This document shows, in pieces, positions 21,746-33,047 of a stretch of DNA of 64,000 nucleotides; positions within the stretch are counted from its first letter, which is position 1, and every line of letters begins with the position of its first letter. Source of the stretch: Silene latifolia (Eukaryota > Streptophyta > Magnoliopsida > Caryophyllales > Caryophyllaceae); NCBI RefSeq assembly GCF_048544455.1, contig NC_133538.1:454101311-454165310 (forward strand). Direction: 5' to 3'. Position numbers and translations under genes: made by a program. A model generated the notes under the pieces. The model saw only the letters and a list, made by a program, of their open reading frames with translations. It made no database searches and was not told the origin of the DNA.

Positions 21746-23343
21746 TTTCTTTGTCGTCAGCTCTTTTTCTTCAACAGAACACTGTTCATCAGCCGTAATT
21801 ACCTTCCTCGGGTCTGATTTCAACAATTCCGGTCCCTCATATGAACGATCGCTCTTCAAATTAATTAAATTTTGTCGTCTCATGTGGATTCTTATCAGCT
21901 TGTAACAGTAAATGACCCTGCTTCCTCGTAGATTGGTTCGCGGCTAACTGGGCAACTTGAGTTTCAAGTGACTTGATGGATGCATATTTCTGTTGGTCAC
22001 TTAGTTGCCATTGCTTTGTCAAAGACTGCAACATTGTCTTCAACTCAGATAACTCGCTCACCCCACCCGAGGATGATGCACTTTGATTAGGTGTAGGAAA
22101 GGAAGGAGGCTTCTGAAAGCCTTGTTGAGCCTTGTGAGGTGGGACATACGGTTGCTGCTGCTGCGGCGGAGGGGGAGGATTGAGCACATTTTGACTTGTC
22201 CACCTCAAATTGGGATGGACTGCCCCTTGGTTATTATAATAGGAACCCCCTCCTTGCCTGTATTGTTGAAAAGAAAGGACATGTTCCTTCTCTGTAAGAC
22301 AGCCAACAGCAGTGTGACCGTCGTTGCTCCCACACCTCTCAGATGTGACGGTCTCCCCTCTAGTAAGCAAATGGACCGTCTGAAGCTCTCCAGCAGAATG
22401 CAGCTCCAATTTATCAAAACGAGCATTCATGGCTTCCTGCTGAGCCATGAGTGCCTTGTCAACCGCGTGAACTATTCGAATACCATCCCTCGGGTTCCCA
22501 TAATCGGCACAATGGGTCGCCATCTCCTCAATAATCGCCCATCCCTTATCATCATCAGTATTCTTTTTAAAATCTTCCGTTGGATGAAGCATCAAGTATG
22601 GCTCTATGGTCATCATACAATCCATTGTAGAATTGATTGGACAGAAACCACATATCAAAACCATGGTGAGGAAGAGACCTCACCAACCTCTTGAACCGGC
22701 ACCAAGCTTCATAGAACGTTTCATCTAGTGCCTGCTTGAAACTAGTGATCTTGGCCCTCAGCTGATTGGTGCGCTGCGGAGGGAAATATCTCTTATAAAA
22801 AGCAAGAGTAAGGGTCTCCCAGTCTGTGATCCCCGCGGCCGCATGGTCCAAGTCAGGCAACCACTCCGTGGCTGAGTCAGTCAAAGAAAAAGGAAACAAC
22901 ACCTCCTTAATCTTGTCTTGAGTTACCCCATTTGTGGCGGGGATAGTAGAACAGTAGTCTGTGAAGACCTCCATATGCTTCCTCGGGTCTTCACCTGCCA
23001 CACCTCTAAAGAGATTTCTCTCCACCAGATTGATATAGGACGGACGGATGTCAAAAGTATTTCCATCCTCAGTCTGGAGATTGAAACCTTTGGGAATAGA
23101 TGATGCTTTAGGCTCCGAATGACTTGCAATATTCGGCATCTTTACTGGTTGGTTTACAGAACTGAAAGTGTCTTCTTCAAAAGACGGATTTTCTGTAAAT
23201 AGGAAATGCTGAAGCTCTGGTTCGAAAGTACTCAAGTCTTCCTTTCGTGATTCTCTTTGCAGACGGAGTCTATGCCTGGACAGTCTCTCTGGCTCAGAAT
23301 CAGCTGAAACTAACTCCAACCCATGTGACCTGGGCATACACAA
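21517..23343 (-). pseudogene. Athila gag
   Basis: Starts at 23343 (MCMPRSHGL). The Retrotrans_gag core lies at about residues 95-230: GVAGEDPRKHMEVF, LFPFSLTDSATEWL, WETLTLAFYKRYFPP and ETFYEAWCRFKRLVR. One frameshift near 22567-22571, in a TTTTAAAA run, moves the frame; the second frame runs 22664-21861 through a Pro/Gln-rich stretch and a coiled-coil-like SLETQVAQLAAN. A second shift near 21880 leads into a linker built by palindrome array A3. No CCHC knuckle is evident, as is common in Athila gag. It is the structural protein of the particle; this copy is broken. Confidence 0.9.
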
Positions 23344-23436
23344 TACTGAAAGAAAATGAACAAGAACTATCTCAAGGAATAAGAATTCTCTGAGACGGAT
23401 AAAATAAACGAAACAAAAACAGATAGGGCAATTGCC
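23344..23436 (-). mobile_element. Athila leader between PBS and gag
   Basis: Short AT-rich leader of about 90 bp. No feature seen. Confidence 0.6.
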
Positions 23437-23454
23437 TCCTCGGCAACGGCGCCA
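23437..23454 (-). other. Primer binding site, tRNA-Asp type
   Basis: On the minus strand TGGCGCCGTTGCCGAGGA, five bases inside the LTR. This is the well-known plant Gypsy/Athila site complementary to the 3' end of tRNA-Asp, and it fixes the orientation and the 5' end of the element. Confidence 0.93.
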
Positions 23455-23459
23455 AAATT

Positions 23460-24932
23460 TGACAGAGTTGTCGTATACCTATTAAAAATAACTAACTAAA
23501 CTAACTATATAGCTAAGGAAGTCAGGTCGATCTCCTCAGGGAGGCAAGATATCTGTAAGAGTCTGTCTATTTGGTCACAAATGGGGGGTTTGTAATTGGT
23601 TTTCTAAACTAAAAGATTTAAAGGAAGAGAAGCAAGGAAAGAGCAATAAAGACAGAAAATGAGAATAAACTATCAATAGAGAGGGGACATGTCAGGATTT
23701 CGGTTCACTACGGTAGTCCAGTGACTCAACTGTAAACACCTTAGATAAATTACTGCGAGACAGATATGGAAAGGTATTTTCGGTCCACTTTCTACCCTAG
23801 ATTCCCACTAACTTAACTTCCGTCCTCGTCAAGGTAGTCTACTGTTCATAGCAGGCCTATTTAGTTCAATCTTCCGATCCAGGATTAAATTTAACCAGAT
23901 TAAAAGGGTGACTCAGAAGCGTGCACTCAACTAAGTCGGTAAATACAGTTATATTGCTATGGGGACAGAGTCTCACAATTAATTCATCTAACCTATTTAC
24001 TATTTTGTCACATTTCTACCGTAGATCCCCTAATCCTAACATGAAACAAATTAGCTACTCATGCTATTAATATTGTCAAAACTAATAACAAAGAATAAAC
24101 CAACATTAAACATAATGAAACAATAATTAAATTGAATAAAAGATATTAGGGCAGAAAATTAAAGGAACAAAACAAGTAATTAGGATGAATAAATGAAAGA
24201 TTAAGAATAAAAGAGAACAAAGGGATTACAATCGCAAGAATCTGGCGTAAAGAACAACTAAATCCGAGCGAGAAAATCCGAAAGCAAAAGTTACAGTGAA
24301 AGAGAGAAAGCAACGTAGTGTTTACAGTCAAAGATGAATGATAAGATAAAAACTCAATCTTATGTCCTAGTTATTATGCGTTTAAATAGAAAAATTACTA
24401 AGTCCATAAGCTAAAAACAAGTTCACGGACTAATTAAAGCCCATGAAAGACAAAACCACTCGATCGAGAAGTCTGAAACAGCTCGATCGAGTACTTCTCC
24501 AAGTAATCTACTCGATCGAGTAGAATTGTTGCTCGATCGAGTAACTCCTAATTCCAGCACTTTTTGATCGAGTAAAATACTACTCGATCGACCATTTCCA
24601 GCCATAGAAACCACTCAATCGACCAATAAAACAGCTCGATCGAGTAGTCTTCCTCCGAAATGCTTGCTCAAACTCGTGACCGATCACCCTCAGTAGACCG
24701 TTCCTTCACGCATCCCAATGCAAGATCTCACTCTGAAAATCCCGTGTCCTCAAAATGCATGCAAAAAGGGACGAAAATAGTATGATTCCACTACTTTTAC
24801 GTTCATTCCTACAAAATGGGTAAGACGAACCAAAGTAGCCAATTCGGGGGCAAAATGCAATATAAACAATACGAAAGTACATAAAAATACGTGATAAAAT
24901 AGGCTAAAAAGACTATACAAATGCACGTATCA
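23460..24932 (-). mobile_element. Athila 5' LTR (1473 bp)
   Basis: On the minus strand it starts TGATACGTGCAT at 24932 and ends ...CTCTGTCA at 23460, five bases from the PBS. U3 carries palindrome array A4 (24458-24645). A TATA-like, AT-rich ctatttaaacgc lies just downstream of the array (about 24379-24391). The flank right of 24932 is the interior of a Tat-like antisense ORF. Confidence 0.9.
24458..24645 (-). repeat. Palindrome array A4 (8 copies) in the Athila LTR
   Basis: Core heptamers or one-base variants start at 24461, 24484, 24513, 24534, 24565, 24585, 24616 and 24637. Spacings are 23, 29, 21, 31, 20, 31 and 21, a 51-52 bp dimer repeated. Sequence between the palindromes is not conserved. 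It stands about 290-475 bp into U3. Confidence 0.92.
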
Positions 24933-26574
24933 CTCAGCAAGCGCAGCACGTATCCCGCTGATCTTGCCCCGCCAGGTAGCATAAACAACAATGTTGGTGG
25001 CAAGGGAGATCAACTCACTGATATTTTCGTCAGAGCGCTTGAGGACATCAGAAAAAGGTACTACACACCTCTTGAGTACGTGCCAACTGATCAGGCTCCT
25101 CCTTTAACTTCTTCTTGGCTCCACTCAGCTCAGCCTTCAGCTCCACCACACGCTCTCTCAGGTCAAGGCGCTACTGCTCCAAGTCATCAATGGTCCCAGA
25201 GAGCTTCTGATTCTTAGCGTTGGTAGCCCGACTAGTGGTTTGCACCACATTGATCATCTTCCTATTATAAAGGGCTGACTGGAAAGCCTCTTAGCAGAAA
25301 GGAAAGAGTTAGCAGATTTGGCATGGAAAGATCCAGAATAGGCAGCAGAAGAGGAATACGCACCATAAAGGCATTATGCACGTCATTCTCCGCCAACTCC
25401 TCAGGCCAGTATGGCACCTTGTCTATATTCCCAAAACCAACCGGAAAATGGGCAATGACACCGCTGCTGGTAGTAGCAGCAGGACTCCCTGGAGAGGTAG
25501 GAGGATGACGGGACAGAGGACTGGCCTCCAGAGGCTCATGACGAACAATGATAGAATGGGTAGGAGGAGACTGAAAGGAAGCAGCAGGGGCACTCCTCTT
25601 GGATGCAGAAGGCACGTCAGGGCTCCCAGCGGCTCTCTTTCACTTAGCACTCTGAAGGATAGCCTCCAGAGGATCAACTTTGGTAACTGCAATCAGCAAG
25701 ATGTCAGGCGTCAGAGGTATCAAATAAAACAGTTAGCACGCCAATGTAAAATGACATACCGAAAGACATGTTGTGAGATGACTGTTGGGGGTTGTAAGAG
25801 GAGGCGGCGAGAAACCAGGGAACAGATCAGGAAAATTTCTGTCAGAAAGAGAGATGCAGAACAATTTGTTGTGGGCAGACGCTGAATCACCCAAACGGAT
25901 CAGGTTGCGGGGGCCGACACAGAAATAGGAAGTAAGCAGGTAAGCATTGGAAAAACAAAAAGGATGCCAGGAGAGCTACTTACTCGAAGTTATGACCCAG
26001 TCTTCGAAAATATAATCGGCAGGTGGCTGAATGGAGGCCTTCCTTAGATAGAATAATTCCTCGAACCATTTTTTGTCCCTTGACTTCGACACATGCCTGA
26101 AAGGGGTCTCGCCACGACCGTGAAGTAAAACTGGCCCCTCCCCAGCGATTGAATCTCATACATGTGAGCCAGCTTACCAAGACTGATGGTGCTGCTCGTA
26201 TTCTGACTGGCCGACAAGGAGTAGAGGAGAACCCTGCAAACGTTGGCGGCGATTTGGGCCATATCAAAGCCGTTGGTTCGAAGAAAATCTTGCATAAGCA
26301 TGGGGAATGGGAAGCGGAGACCGGATCTAAAGGGGTAAAGGTATAAACAGACCCATCCCGCACGAACCGCATCCGCCTTTAGGCCGGGCTCAGGGATGGC
26401 GATATCCACCCCGTCACCAAGCCCCAACATTTCTTTGATTACGGGGATGTCGGCGGTGGTCAGGGAAGAGTTACAGTCGTGGGGATGAACGAAAATATTT
26501 CGGGACGGAAAGGTGGGGTCTGAGTTTAAGTCAGCTGGAGCGGAGGATAAGGTGGCATGTCGAGTTTTGCCCAT
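24933..26574 (-). pseudogene. Antisense additional ORF of Tat-like element (putative gypsy-type transposon domain)
   Basis: Starts at 26574 (MGKTRHATLS). Residues about 75-130 (AVRAGWVCLYLYPF, FPMLMQDFL, NGFDMAQIAANVCRVLLY) are typical of the domain known as putative gypsy type transposon (PF04195, from memory). The frame changes near 26100 and again between 25980 and 25692; a Ser/Pro/Ala-rich middle follows (PSASKRSAPAAS). The C-terminal part (25210-24933) has heptad-like Leu/Glu/Lys runs (RERVVELKAELSGAKKKLKEE), a probable coiled coil, with a stop near 25170. It ends in mid-frame at the Athila LTR. The function of this protein class is not known. Confidence 0.7.
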
Positions 26575-26895
26575 GGTTAAAGGTGGAGAGAAAGAAAACT
26601 AAAAAAGAGAAGGGAGTACCTGGTGAAGCGAAGCTCCGGTGGGGATGGCGGAAGTCCGGCGAGAAAGCGGGGAGAGAGAAGGGTTTAGAGAGAGTAATGG
26701 TTTTAATAGAAGAGGTAGGTGGAGTGGTTGGGATTAAAAAGGAAGAGGGAGAGATAGGACCCGGGAAACGAGGAGAAGGAGTAGGGGCAATGATGAGTGT
26801 TTGGAAAGCTGTGCAAAAGACGACGCGGGTTTTGAAGATTAATATTTCCTTATTCGACGTCCCAAGGCGTATCTCACAAGGAATTAGGGGCAAAC

Positions 26896-27390
26896 TGTTT
26901 GGGCCAAATTCTGCATATTGGCCTAATAGAGAAGTAGGTCCATCAAGACTTATTTAATGAATTGGGCCGAGCAATCTAGTAACCACAAAAGGCCCGCGAG
27001 TAAAAGAAGCCAGGAAGATCTCATAAAGATTTTAGAGAGATCAGGGAGAATAGAGTCCAAGGTAGCGAGTTAAGGAAAGAAGCCCGGTAAGACCCGGATA
27101 CAAGGTTCCTTGCCGTGCAAGGATTTGGACTCGATTAGGGGTTTTTACCCTATAAATAGCCGAGGAGATGGAGAAGAAAGATCATTCAAGAATAAGCATA
27201 CAAATACAATACATCGTGCTAGCTATATTATCGCACCATCTCTCTTGTACCCATTGTCATATTAAAAGGTAGTGCAATCATTGGAAGGGTATTGTCCCTT
27301 CCCGCCGTCGTTTCCGACATTGGGTTTTCCGCGTCACCAAATCTCTTGCGTCATTCCATACTTGCATCTTTAATTTCCATATTTAGCATT
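26896..27390 (+). mobile_element. Probable 3' LTR of Tat-like element
   Basis: Starts TGTTTGGGCC after a purine-rich ttaggggcaaac. It contains a clear TATA box with downstream GC-richer leader, and ends with the ttgggttttccgcgtcacc type of sequence common near plant LTR ends. The right border is uncertain by some tens of bases, as no second LTR is present for comparison. Confidence 0.6.
27152..27159 (+). promoter_or_regulatory. TATA box of Tat-like LTR
   Basis: TATAAATA followed by GCCGAGG, in the plus orientation, about 256 bp into the LTR. Confidence 0.65.
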
Positions 27391-27800
27391 CACATAAACA
27401 ATATCACTAAGATACAGCGAATAAGACCACATTGACCTTACTTAACCTAATTCGGTAGAAAAATACCAAAACAGCTGTATATTTGATTTCTGCAAGCTTT
27501 CATGTGAACTCACTTAACTTGCTTAGAATATAATATACGGAGGAAATAAAGTTAATAATCAAAGAAAATTAGTAAAATATAAGCAAATAGAGTAAAGAAT
27601 ACGACTGTCATTTGAAGGAACTAACCCAAATGAAATATCACAGAAGTTTATTAATTTCAGTAGAAATGGTAAAAATAAATAATTAATTAGCCAAAGCCTA
27701 CTAATTTTAGTAGAAAATTGAAAATTTATTATCTTAAAATAAAATTTTCTAATTCTGATAGAAATGTTAAAATATTATTTTTTAATTAGAGTGTTTTTAA
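27391..27800. other. AT-rich intergenic DNA
   Basis: No ORF, repeat unit or RNA gene recognised. Confidence 0.5.
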
Positions 27801-27804
27801 AAAC

Positions 27805-27880
27805 TTGGAGACTACCACATCGCTCGAAAAAAGTCTCAAATATATATTTACTAGATTTAATGCATGTGTGATGCACAAGC
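27805..27880 (-). mobile_element. Decayed Helitron 3' end (reverse orientation)
   Basis: The plus strand shows actag, then a CpG-depleted hairpin (gcatgtg / gcac) resembling the CCCGTGC..GCACGGG terminus of plant Helitrons. The preceding tcgctcgaaaaaagt motif recurs at 34543-34557. A weak, old trace. Confidence 0.45.
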
Positions 27881-27974
27881 CAGTTGTTTGGATCTTTTTT
27901 AGTTGACTGTAAATATTTTTGATTATCCAAACTCTGAGAATAATTTATACGTGTAGTGTGCAAACACAAAAACT

Positions 27975-28115
27975 TTATAGAGACGGTCTCTCAATAGCGT
28001 TATTAAGAGACGTCTCACATGATGAGAGAAGGGAGTTACTTATTTTTTATTTTCCATCTTATGTCTCCCACTAATTTAGTGAGAGACGGTCTCTCACGAG
28101 ACCTACTGGTGTGAA
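27975..28115. repeat. Short inverted-repeat element with agagac/gtctct hairpins
   Basis: AGAGACGGTCTCTC at about 27979 and again at about 28084, with related agagacgtctcac between. Each is a hairpin by itself and the two ends are similar, as in a MITE. No clear TSD. Confidence 0.5.
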
Positions 28116-28180
28116 AATTGGAAAGATCATTCGTAATAATCTTAATTACTTCTAATTTAATCAATATATATAACTAAAGG

Positions 28181-28560
28181 AGGCTTTTTTTTCTAATTAT
28201 ACTATTAGCATTAGAATTAGGAGATAATTAATTATTTACAATTTTTCTATTATAATTAGGAATATAATTTTCCTATTAGAATTTTCCCATTAGAAATAGG
28301 AAGCTTTTTTTTTTCTAATTATACTATCAGCATTAGAATTAGGAGATAATTAATTATTTACAATTTTCTATTATAATTAGGAATATAATTTTCCTATTAG
28401 AATTTTCCTATTGGAAATAGGAAATAAATTAACAATTTATTAAGGCTTTTTTTCTTCCTAATGATTTCCCTATTAGAAATGAGAATCAATTAATTATTTT
28501 ATAATTTTATTATTAGAAATAGAAAATAAATTAATTATCTATAATTTATTAATATTAAAA
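28181..28560. repeat. Tandem repeat, 122-bp unit
   Basis: Two closely similar units (28191 and 28313 as equivalent points), each starting with a T-run and holding attagaattaggagat and ataattttcctattaga, then a third, degenerate unit from about 28441. Very AT-rich. Confidence 0.8.
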
Positions 28561-31150
28561 AATTATTCATTAGTATTTGTTGACTTTTTATTAAATTAGA
28601 AGGAAAAAAACCTTTGATATATTTATAATATCCAATTTTATAACAACTTCTAATTAAAAAAATGAGGTATTATGAGGCTAAAAGGCAGTTCATAGACTAT
28701 ATATCTGAGGTAGTACCTCTTATCGCTTATTTTCTGAGTTTTATTTTAAAGTTTTTGAGTTCTCCTTTAGTATTGCTCAAAAACTATATTTATAAATGGT
28801 AATATGCTCAGAAAAAATGTGTATATCCTCAAAAACTACAAGGTCTGAGGTATTACCTCAGATGTGTAATCCTTTTTCTCGGCTAAAAGGCCCTATGCCG
28901 AACTGGGTTGTGACAAATGTGCATGCATAATACGTACTACATGGAATTTACTCATGTAAAGAGTAAAATGAGCGCTGAAATATGCCCCTACGTATTTTGT
29001 TATTGCTAATGTCATATTTAATTATACATAATACGAAGTTTATTTTTCAAATGTCATAAGTATTTCTCCTACTAATTTTAAAGTTATTTCCCTCACAATA
29101 CACTTCAACTTCTATTAATTTATTATTATATTATTCACATTCATTTGTCATTATATAAAAGTATATTAATCAAAATTTAAATAAGACTATATTCACAAAT
29201 TATTGATAAGTACAAAGTTTGATATCTATTTTTCAAGGAGTATTAAAAGATAAATAAAGTTGCTGCTAATTTGCGAATCGAAATATCATATTATGACAAA
29301 TGAGTAAATGGTTTGAAAAACTTTATTGTGCGATTGTTTTACAATTTAAAGTAAAAATGGTACCGCGAGTAATAAAATAGATTTGAATGAGGCCTGAAGG
29401 TAAATTAGATACACTTATTATAGAAATATGTATAAGGTTAAGATTCAATTCAAGCAACAATCAACATTAAAAAAAAAAGTCATGAAAAACACATAAAAGG
29501 GTAAGAGTAGTTTTTCCCTAACATAGTGAAGACCGTCTCTCTCAAGCTTTTCTTCTGACAAATTTACATGCATAAAAAACGGTACTATTCAATTATATGG
29601 AGCAAAATAATTATTGTTGATGCTATAATTTTTTTTTTGTGTGTGTAAATTGAGCACATCATCACTATAATTTAGGGAGAGATACAAATTGGGGAAGGGT
29701 GAGACATATTCGTCATGCGTAATAGTTAATACGATGCTTTAACCATCTTTAGAAAAAAATACAAAAATAAAAGAAAAAATTTAAACCTAAAAGGAGGTCA
29801 CGTACTTGCCAACTCTTCTATAGTTCTCTACCTCATTAATATTCTCTTGAAGTTTATGACATTTATTTCATACTAATAAAAAAAAATGATTATACTGCTT
29901 CGTATGATTTGTGATTTATAACTTTTAGCTATCTTATTTGAACTTGCTTAAATTTATATATTTTAAGTGAATAACATTAGTTATAAATATGATAAAGTTT
30001 GATCTTTAATTTCCTCAGAGACAAAAAAACTCAATTTTTATTTTCCTATAATATACTAATTAAATATCATAATGTAAAATAGGAAATTACACCACAAGCT
30101 ACTATTTCAATATGTCGATGATCAACACTCAAAATAACACATTTGTTATTTAAATAGTGTAAAAACTCTCAAAATGCTAATAAAAATGTCCAATCCTGGT
30201 TATCAAATAAAACCTAAGTTTCTGCATTTTTTTTTGTCATGTTCCACTTAATTTTTACGGGATGTAAAAATGATGAAGTTCAGAAAGTAGCAATTAGTTT
30301 TCTGAGTTAGATGGACTTTTCAAGAGAGTGATGAAAGCTTTGCATTTTAGACCGTTTTATGTGTGAACCGAAGGGATTAAGTAGTGGGCTAAAGGTTGTT
30401 TTGAGTGGGAACGAGGTTAATTGCGACGAGTTGGTTGACTAAAGTTTTTCCTTACTAGATCGAGAAAGAAGATAATAATTATGAGATAATAAAATTTAAA
30501 GAAAAAAGGACAACAAAAATGAGATGGAGGTGGTAAGATTTATTTATGCAAAATGAAATAAATAGCAAAGTTCGTGCATATATATAATATTCATACTTAT
30601 TCAGTTTACAAATATAGTACCCAAACACTTTGTTTGAGTATCTGGAATGGAGGAAGGGGAGGGGACGAAAAAAAGACTAAGAAGGGAAAGAGAGAGAAAG
30701 ATAAGTGGGAAGATTGCTTCTTAAATTTTTCTTTGTTGAAGGAGAAATAATTTGACTTTGATAAGGGAGACGGGGATCCATATCATCTAGAGTAAAGATT
30801 GGTGTTTCATGGAGGTGAATGTGATTTATGACTTCTTAGATGTAAAACGTGGCAGAAAGATAGTGATAGTGGTAGTGGATTGGAGGTTATTTCAAGTAGT
30901 AAGAACTAATCACAGTGACTGATGTTTTATTTTGCGGGTAAATTAGTGGGATGGAGGGATGGTGCATTTATGGAGGGTGATGAGTTTACCGAGGATAGTG
31001 ATAATAAATAAGGTTATTTATCAAAGAAAATATCGATTGCATTAAAACATATATGTAACATGAATAATAACAAGAAACCTCAAAAGATCATACTGATAAA
31101 CTTAATCTTGACCCCATCAATCCAAATTAAAGTAAAATCTTAATTCTAAC
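28561..31150. other. AT-rich intergenic DNA
   Basis: No ORF of note, no hairpin or repeat family that I can name. Possibly the interior of a Helitron ending at 32461. Confidence 0.4.
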
Positions 31151-32292
31151 AACATTGTCAAGAGCAAGGGTTAGTTTCCATTGGATTGTGGATTTTTTTT
31201 AAAAGGAGGGGTTTAGTTTTTCACTTGGTTGGATAAATTTGAGAGAAGTTTCGAAGATAAGGATCGATCTTTCAAGCGATGAGATTGTTTTAGATAATGT
31301 GTGTAAATAGGGAAGAAAAATAGGGGTCTGGGTGAAGGATTTTGTTTTAAATGGGAAGATGAAGGCAAGACTATTGGTATAATGGGGTGTCATAAGCAGC
31401 CTCAGCCATGTAATATTGCGTTGGAATTTGGTTCACATTTAAAGGCACGTCAATAGTTTGATCGGAAGATATGACATTTAACTACCTGTAAATGTTTTTA
31501 CGTAACTACCATTTGACCCAATAATTATTAAATTATGATTGTTATTCTAAAGAAGGAGATTTGTTCCATTATTGAGTTGATTGTGCAAAGTAAATATTAT
31601 TGTTTTCCTTGACCAATTGAAAAACAAACAGGTATTAATGAACAAAATCTAAAAACTCCCAGTCCCAAGTATCACATATATAAACTTCATATTGGTTTTA
31701 TTTTCCTAAAAAAACAACATTGTCGAGAGCAAGGGTTAGTTTCCATTGGATGGTGGAATTTTCTAGAAGTAGGGGTTTAGTTTTTCACTTGGTTGGATAA
31801 ATTTGAGATATGTTTCGGAGACAAGGATCGATCTTTCAAGGGATGAGATTGTTTTAGATTATGTGTATAAATAGGGAAGAAAAATAGGGGTCTGCGTGAA
31901 AGATTTTGTTTCAAATGAGAATATCGGGGCCAAGACTATTGCTATAGAGGGGGGGGGGGGGGGGGTCATAAGCAGCCCTAGCCATGTAGTATTGTGTCGG
32001 AATTTGGTTCACATTCAAACGTACTTTTATAGTTTGACCGGGAGATATAACATTCTAACTACTTCTAAATGTTTTTACATATTATAATTTGATTTAACAA
32101 TGATTAAATTATGGTTGTTATTCGAAAGAAGGAGATTTGTTGCATCATTGAGTTCATTATGCAGAGTAGATATTATTGTTTTCCTTGACCAATTGAAAAA
32201 CAAACAAGTATTAATGAACAAAATCCAAAAACTATCAGTCCAAGTATCATATATATAAACTTCATATTTGTTTTATTTTCCTAAAAAAAACA
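31151..32292. repeat. Tandem duplication, 565-bp period
   Basis: Unit 1 (31151-31715) and unit 2 (31716 to about 32292) share long near-identical stretches: aacattgtc.agagcaagg at the start, aataggggtctg in the middle and ttttattttcctaaaa at the end. Unit 2 carries a 17-base G-run (31949-31965) where unit 1 has four G. ORFs here are short and not conserved between units. Confidence 0.88.
31949..31965 (+). repeat. Poly-G tract, 17 nt
   Basis: An uninterrupted G17 inside unit 2 of the 565-bp duplication. Runs this long are rare and error-prone in sequencing. Confidence 0.9.
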
Positions 32293-32433
32293 CACTTTTA
32301 TTCTTATGTCAATATTATGTTATCAGGAATTATTTGTTGGTCATACGGCATACATAAAATCTTAGACATGAACGATGTGCTATATGTCTATATTTCATTT
32401 TATTGTGAAATTTATCATATATTATTTTAGTAT

Positions 32434-32461
32434 CCGTGCAACGCACGGGCAAGAAAACTAG
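32434..32461 (+). mobile_element. Helitron 3' terminus
   Basis: CCGTGC-aac-GCACGG hairpin at 32434-32448, then a short spacer and CTAG at 32458-32461 followed by T. This is the standard plant Helitron end (hairpin, then CTRR). The 5' end and size are not determined; the 565-bp duplication directly upstream may be internal to it. Confidence 0.75.
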
Positions 32462-32789
32462 TTATACCTAAATTGAAAGAAGCGAACAACATATGGTTTC
32501 ATAGACTTTCAAAAGCGTTGTCTTGCTTCGTAGGCCTGTTTGTATATACATAGTAGTATATTTGAAGTGCTCTGATAAATATTTTAAATTTCATAATATA
32601 TTCGAAGATTTGAATTTTTATTTGATCTATAATTCTAAACTCTGTTTTCTTAATTGAAAACGTTCTAAACTCATGTTGTAAAATTAAGTTCTCGGTCTAC
32701 TTATATTATCTCGAATCCGCATTGTATGAGAGGTTGTCAATGCCTTTTTATTTACATAGTACTCTCTTTATTTATCAAAGCAGCAACTC

Positions 32790-33047
32790 TTCTATATGAC
32801 CGTCCTATAGCATAGGACTGGCCCAATAGGAGAAAAGCCCAAACAAAAATATTGATATATTAAATTTTTGATTTTATTTTGATAACTTTATGCTTTATAA
32901 AGAAAACTAACATATTTAAATATGTAAATTATTAATTTAAAATATTAGGTTATTAAAATAAAAATATTATTTAATATTTTTAATAAGTAATTTTGTTGGG
33001 CCTTATACTATTGGGTTAGTCTTAACTAAATATAGGTCTTATAGAAT
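32790..33047. mobile_element. MITE-like element with ~54-bp terminal inverted repeats
   Basis: The left end TTCTATATGACC...GGCCCAATAG aligns with the reverse complement of the right end, TTCTATAAGACC...AACCCAATAG, over about 54 bp with mismatches. No ORF. The TSD is not clear. Confidence 0.65.

Larger units (their letters stand above)
3410..24932 (-). mobile_element. Athila-type Gypsy element 1 (gag-protease-additional ORF), carrying nested insertions
   Basis: Reading right to left: 5' LTR (23460-24932), tRNA-Asp PBS (23437-23454), gag (23343 to about 21520), solo-LTR insertion (20086-21511), end of the gag linker and protease (about 20068-18906), then a LINE insertion (6498-18781), a palindrome array (6201-6381) and an additional ORF (5403-3539). 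The left end is cut by the Copia LTR at 3409. Its own sequence amounts to roughly 7.8 kb. Nothing resembling RT, RNase H or integrase lies between protease and the additional ORF, so it is non-autonomous as it stands. Removing the LINE and one TSD copy joins 6482 to 18782 without loss. The right flank lies within an antisense ORF of a Tat-like element. Confidence 0.85.
24933..27390 (+). mobile_element. 3' end of a Tat/Retand-like Gypsy element
   Basis: A plus-strand LTR (from 26896) follows an ORF that runs on the minus strand (26574 to 24933). An antisense ORF just before the 3' LTR is a known trait of Tat-lineage elements such as Grande and Retand. Athila element 1 is inserted into this ORF at 24932/24933, so the rest of the element would lie left of the Athila copy, outside the window. 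Confidence 0.65.

Noticed and set aside
26583..26957. 124-codon plus-strand ORF, Glu/Gly/Lys-rich
   Set aside because: Purine-rich shadow across the leader of the antisense ORF and the LTR border; no domain.
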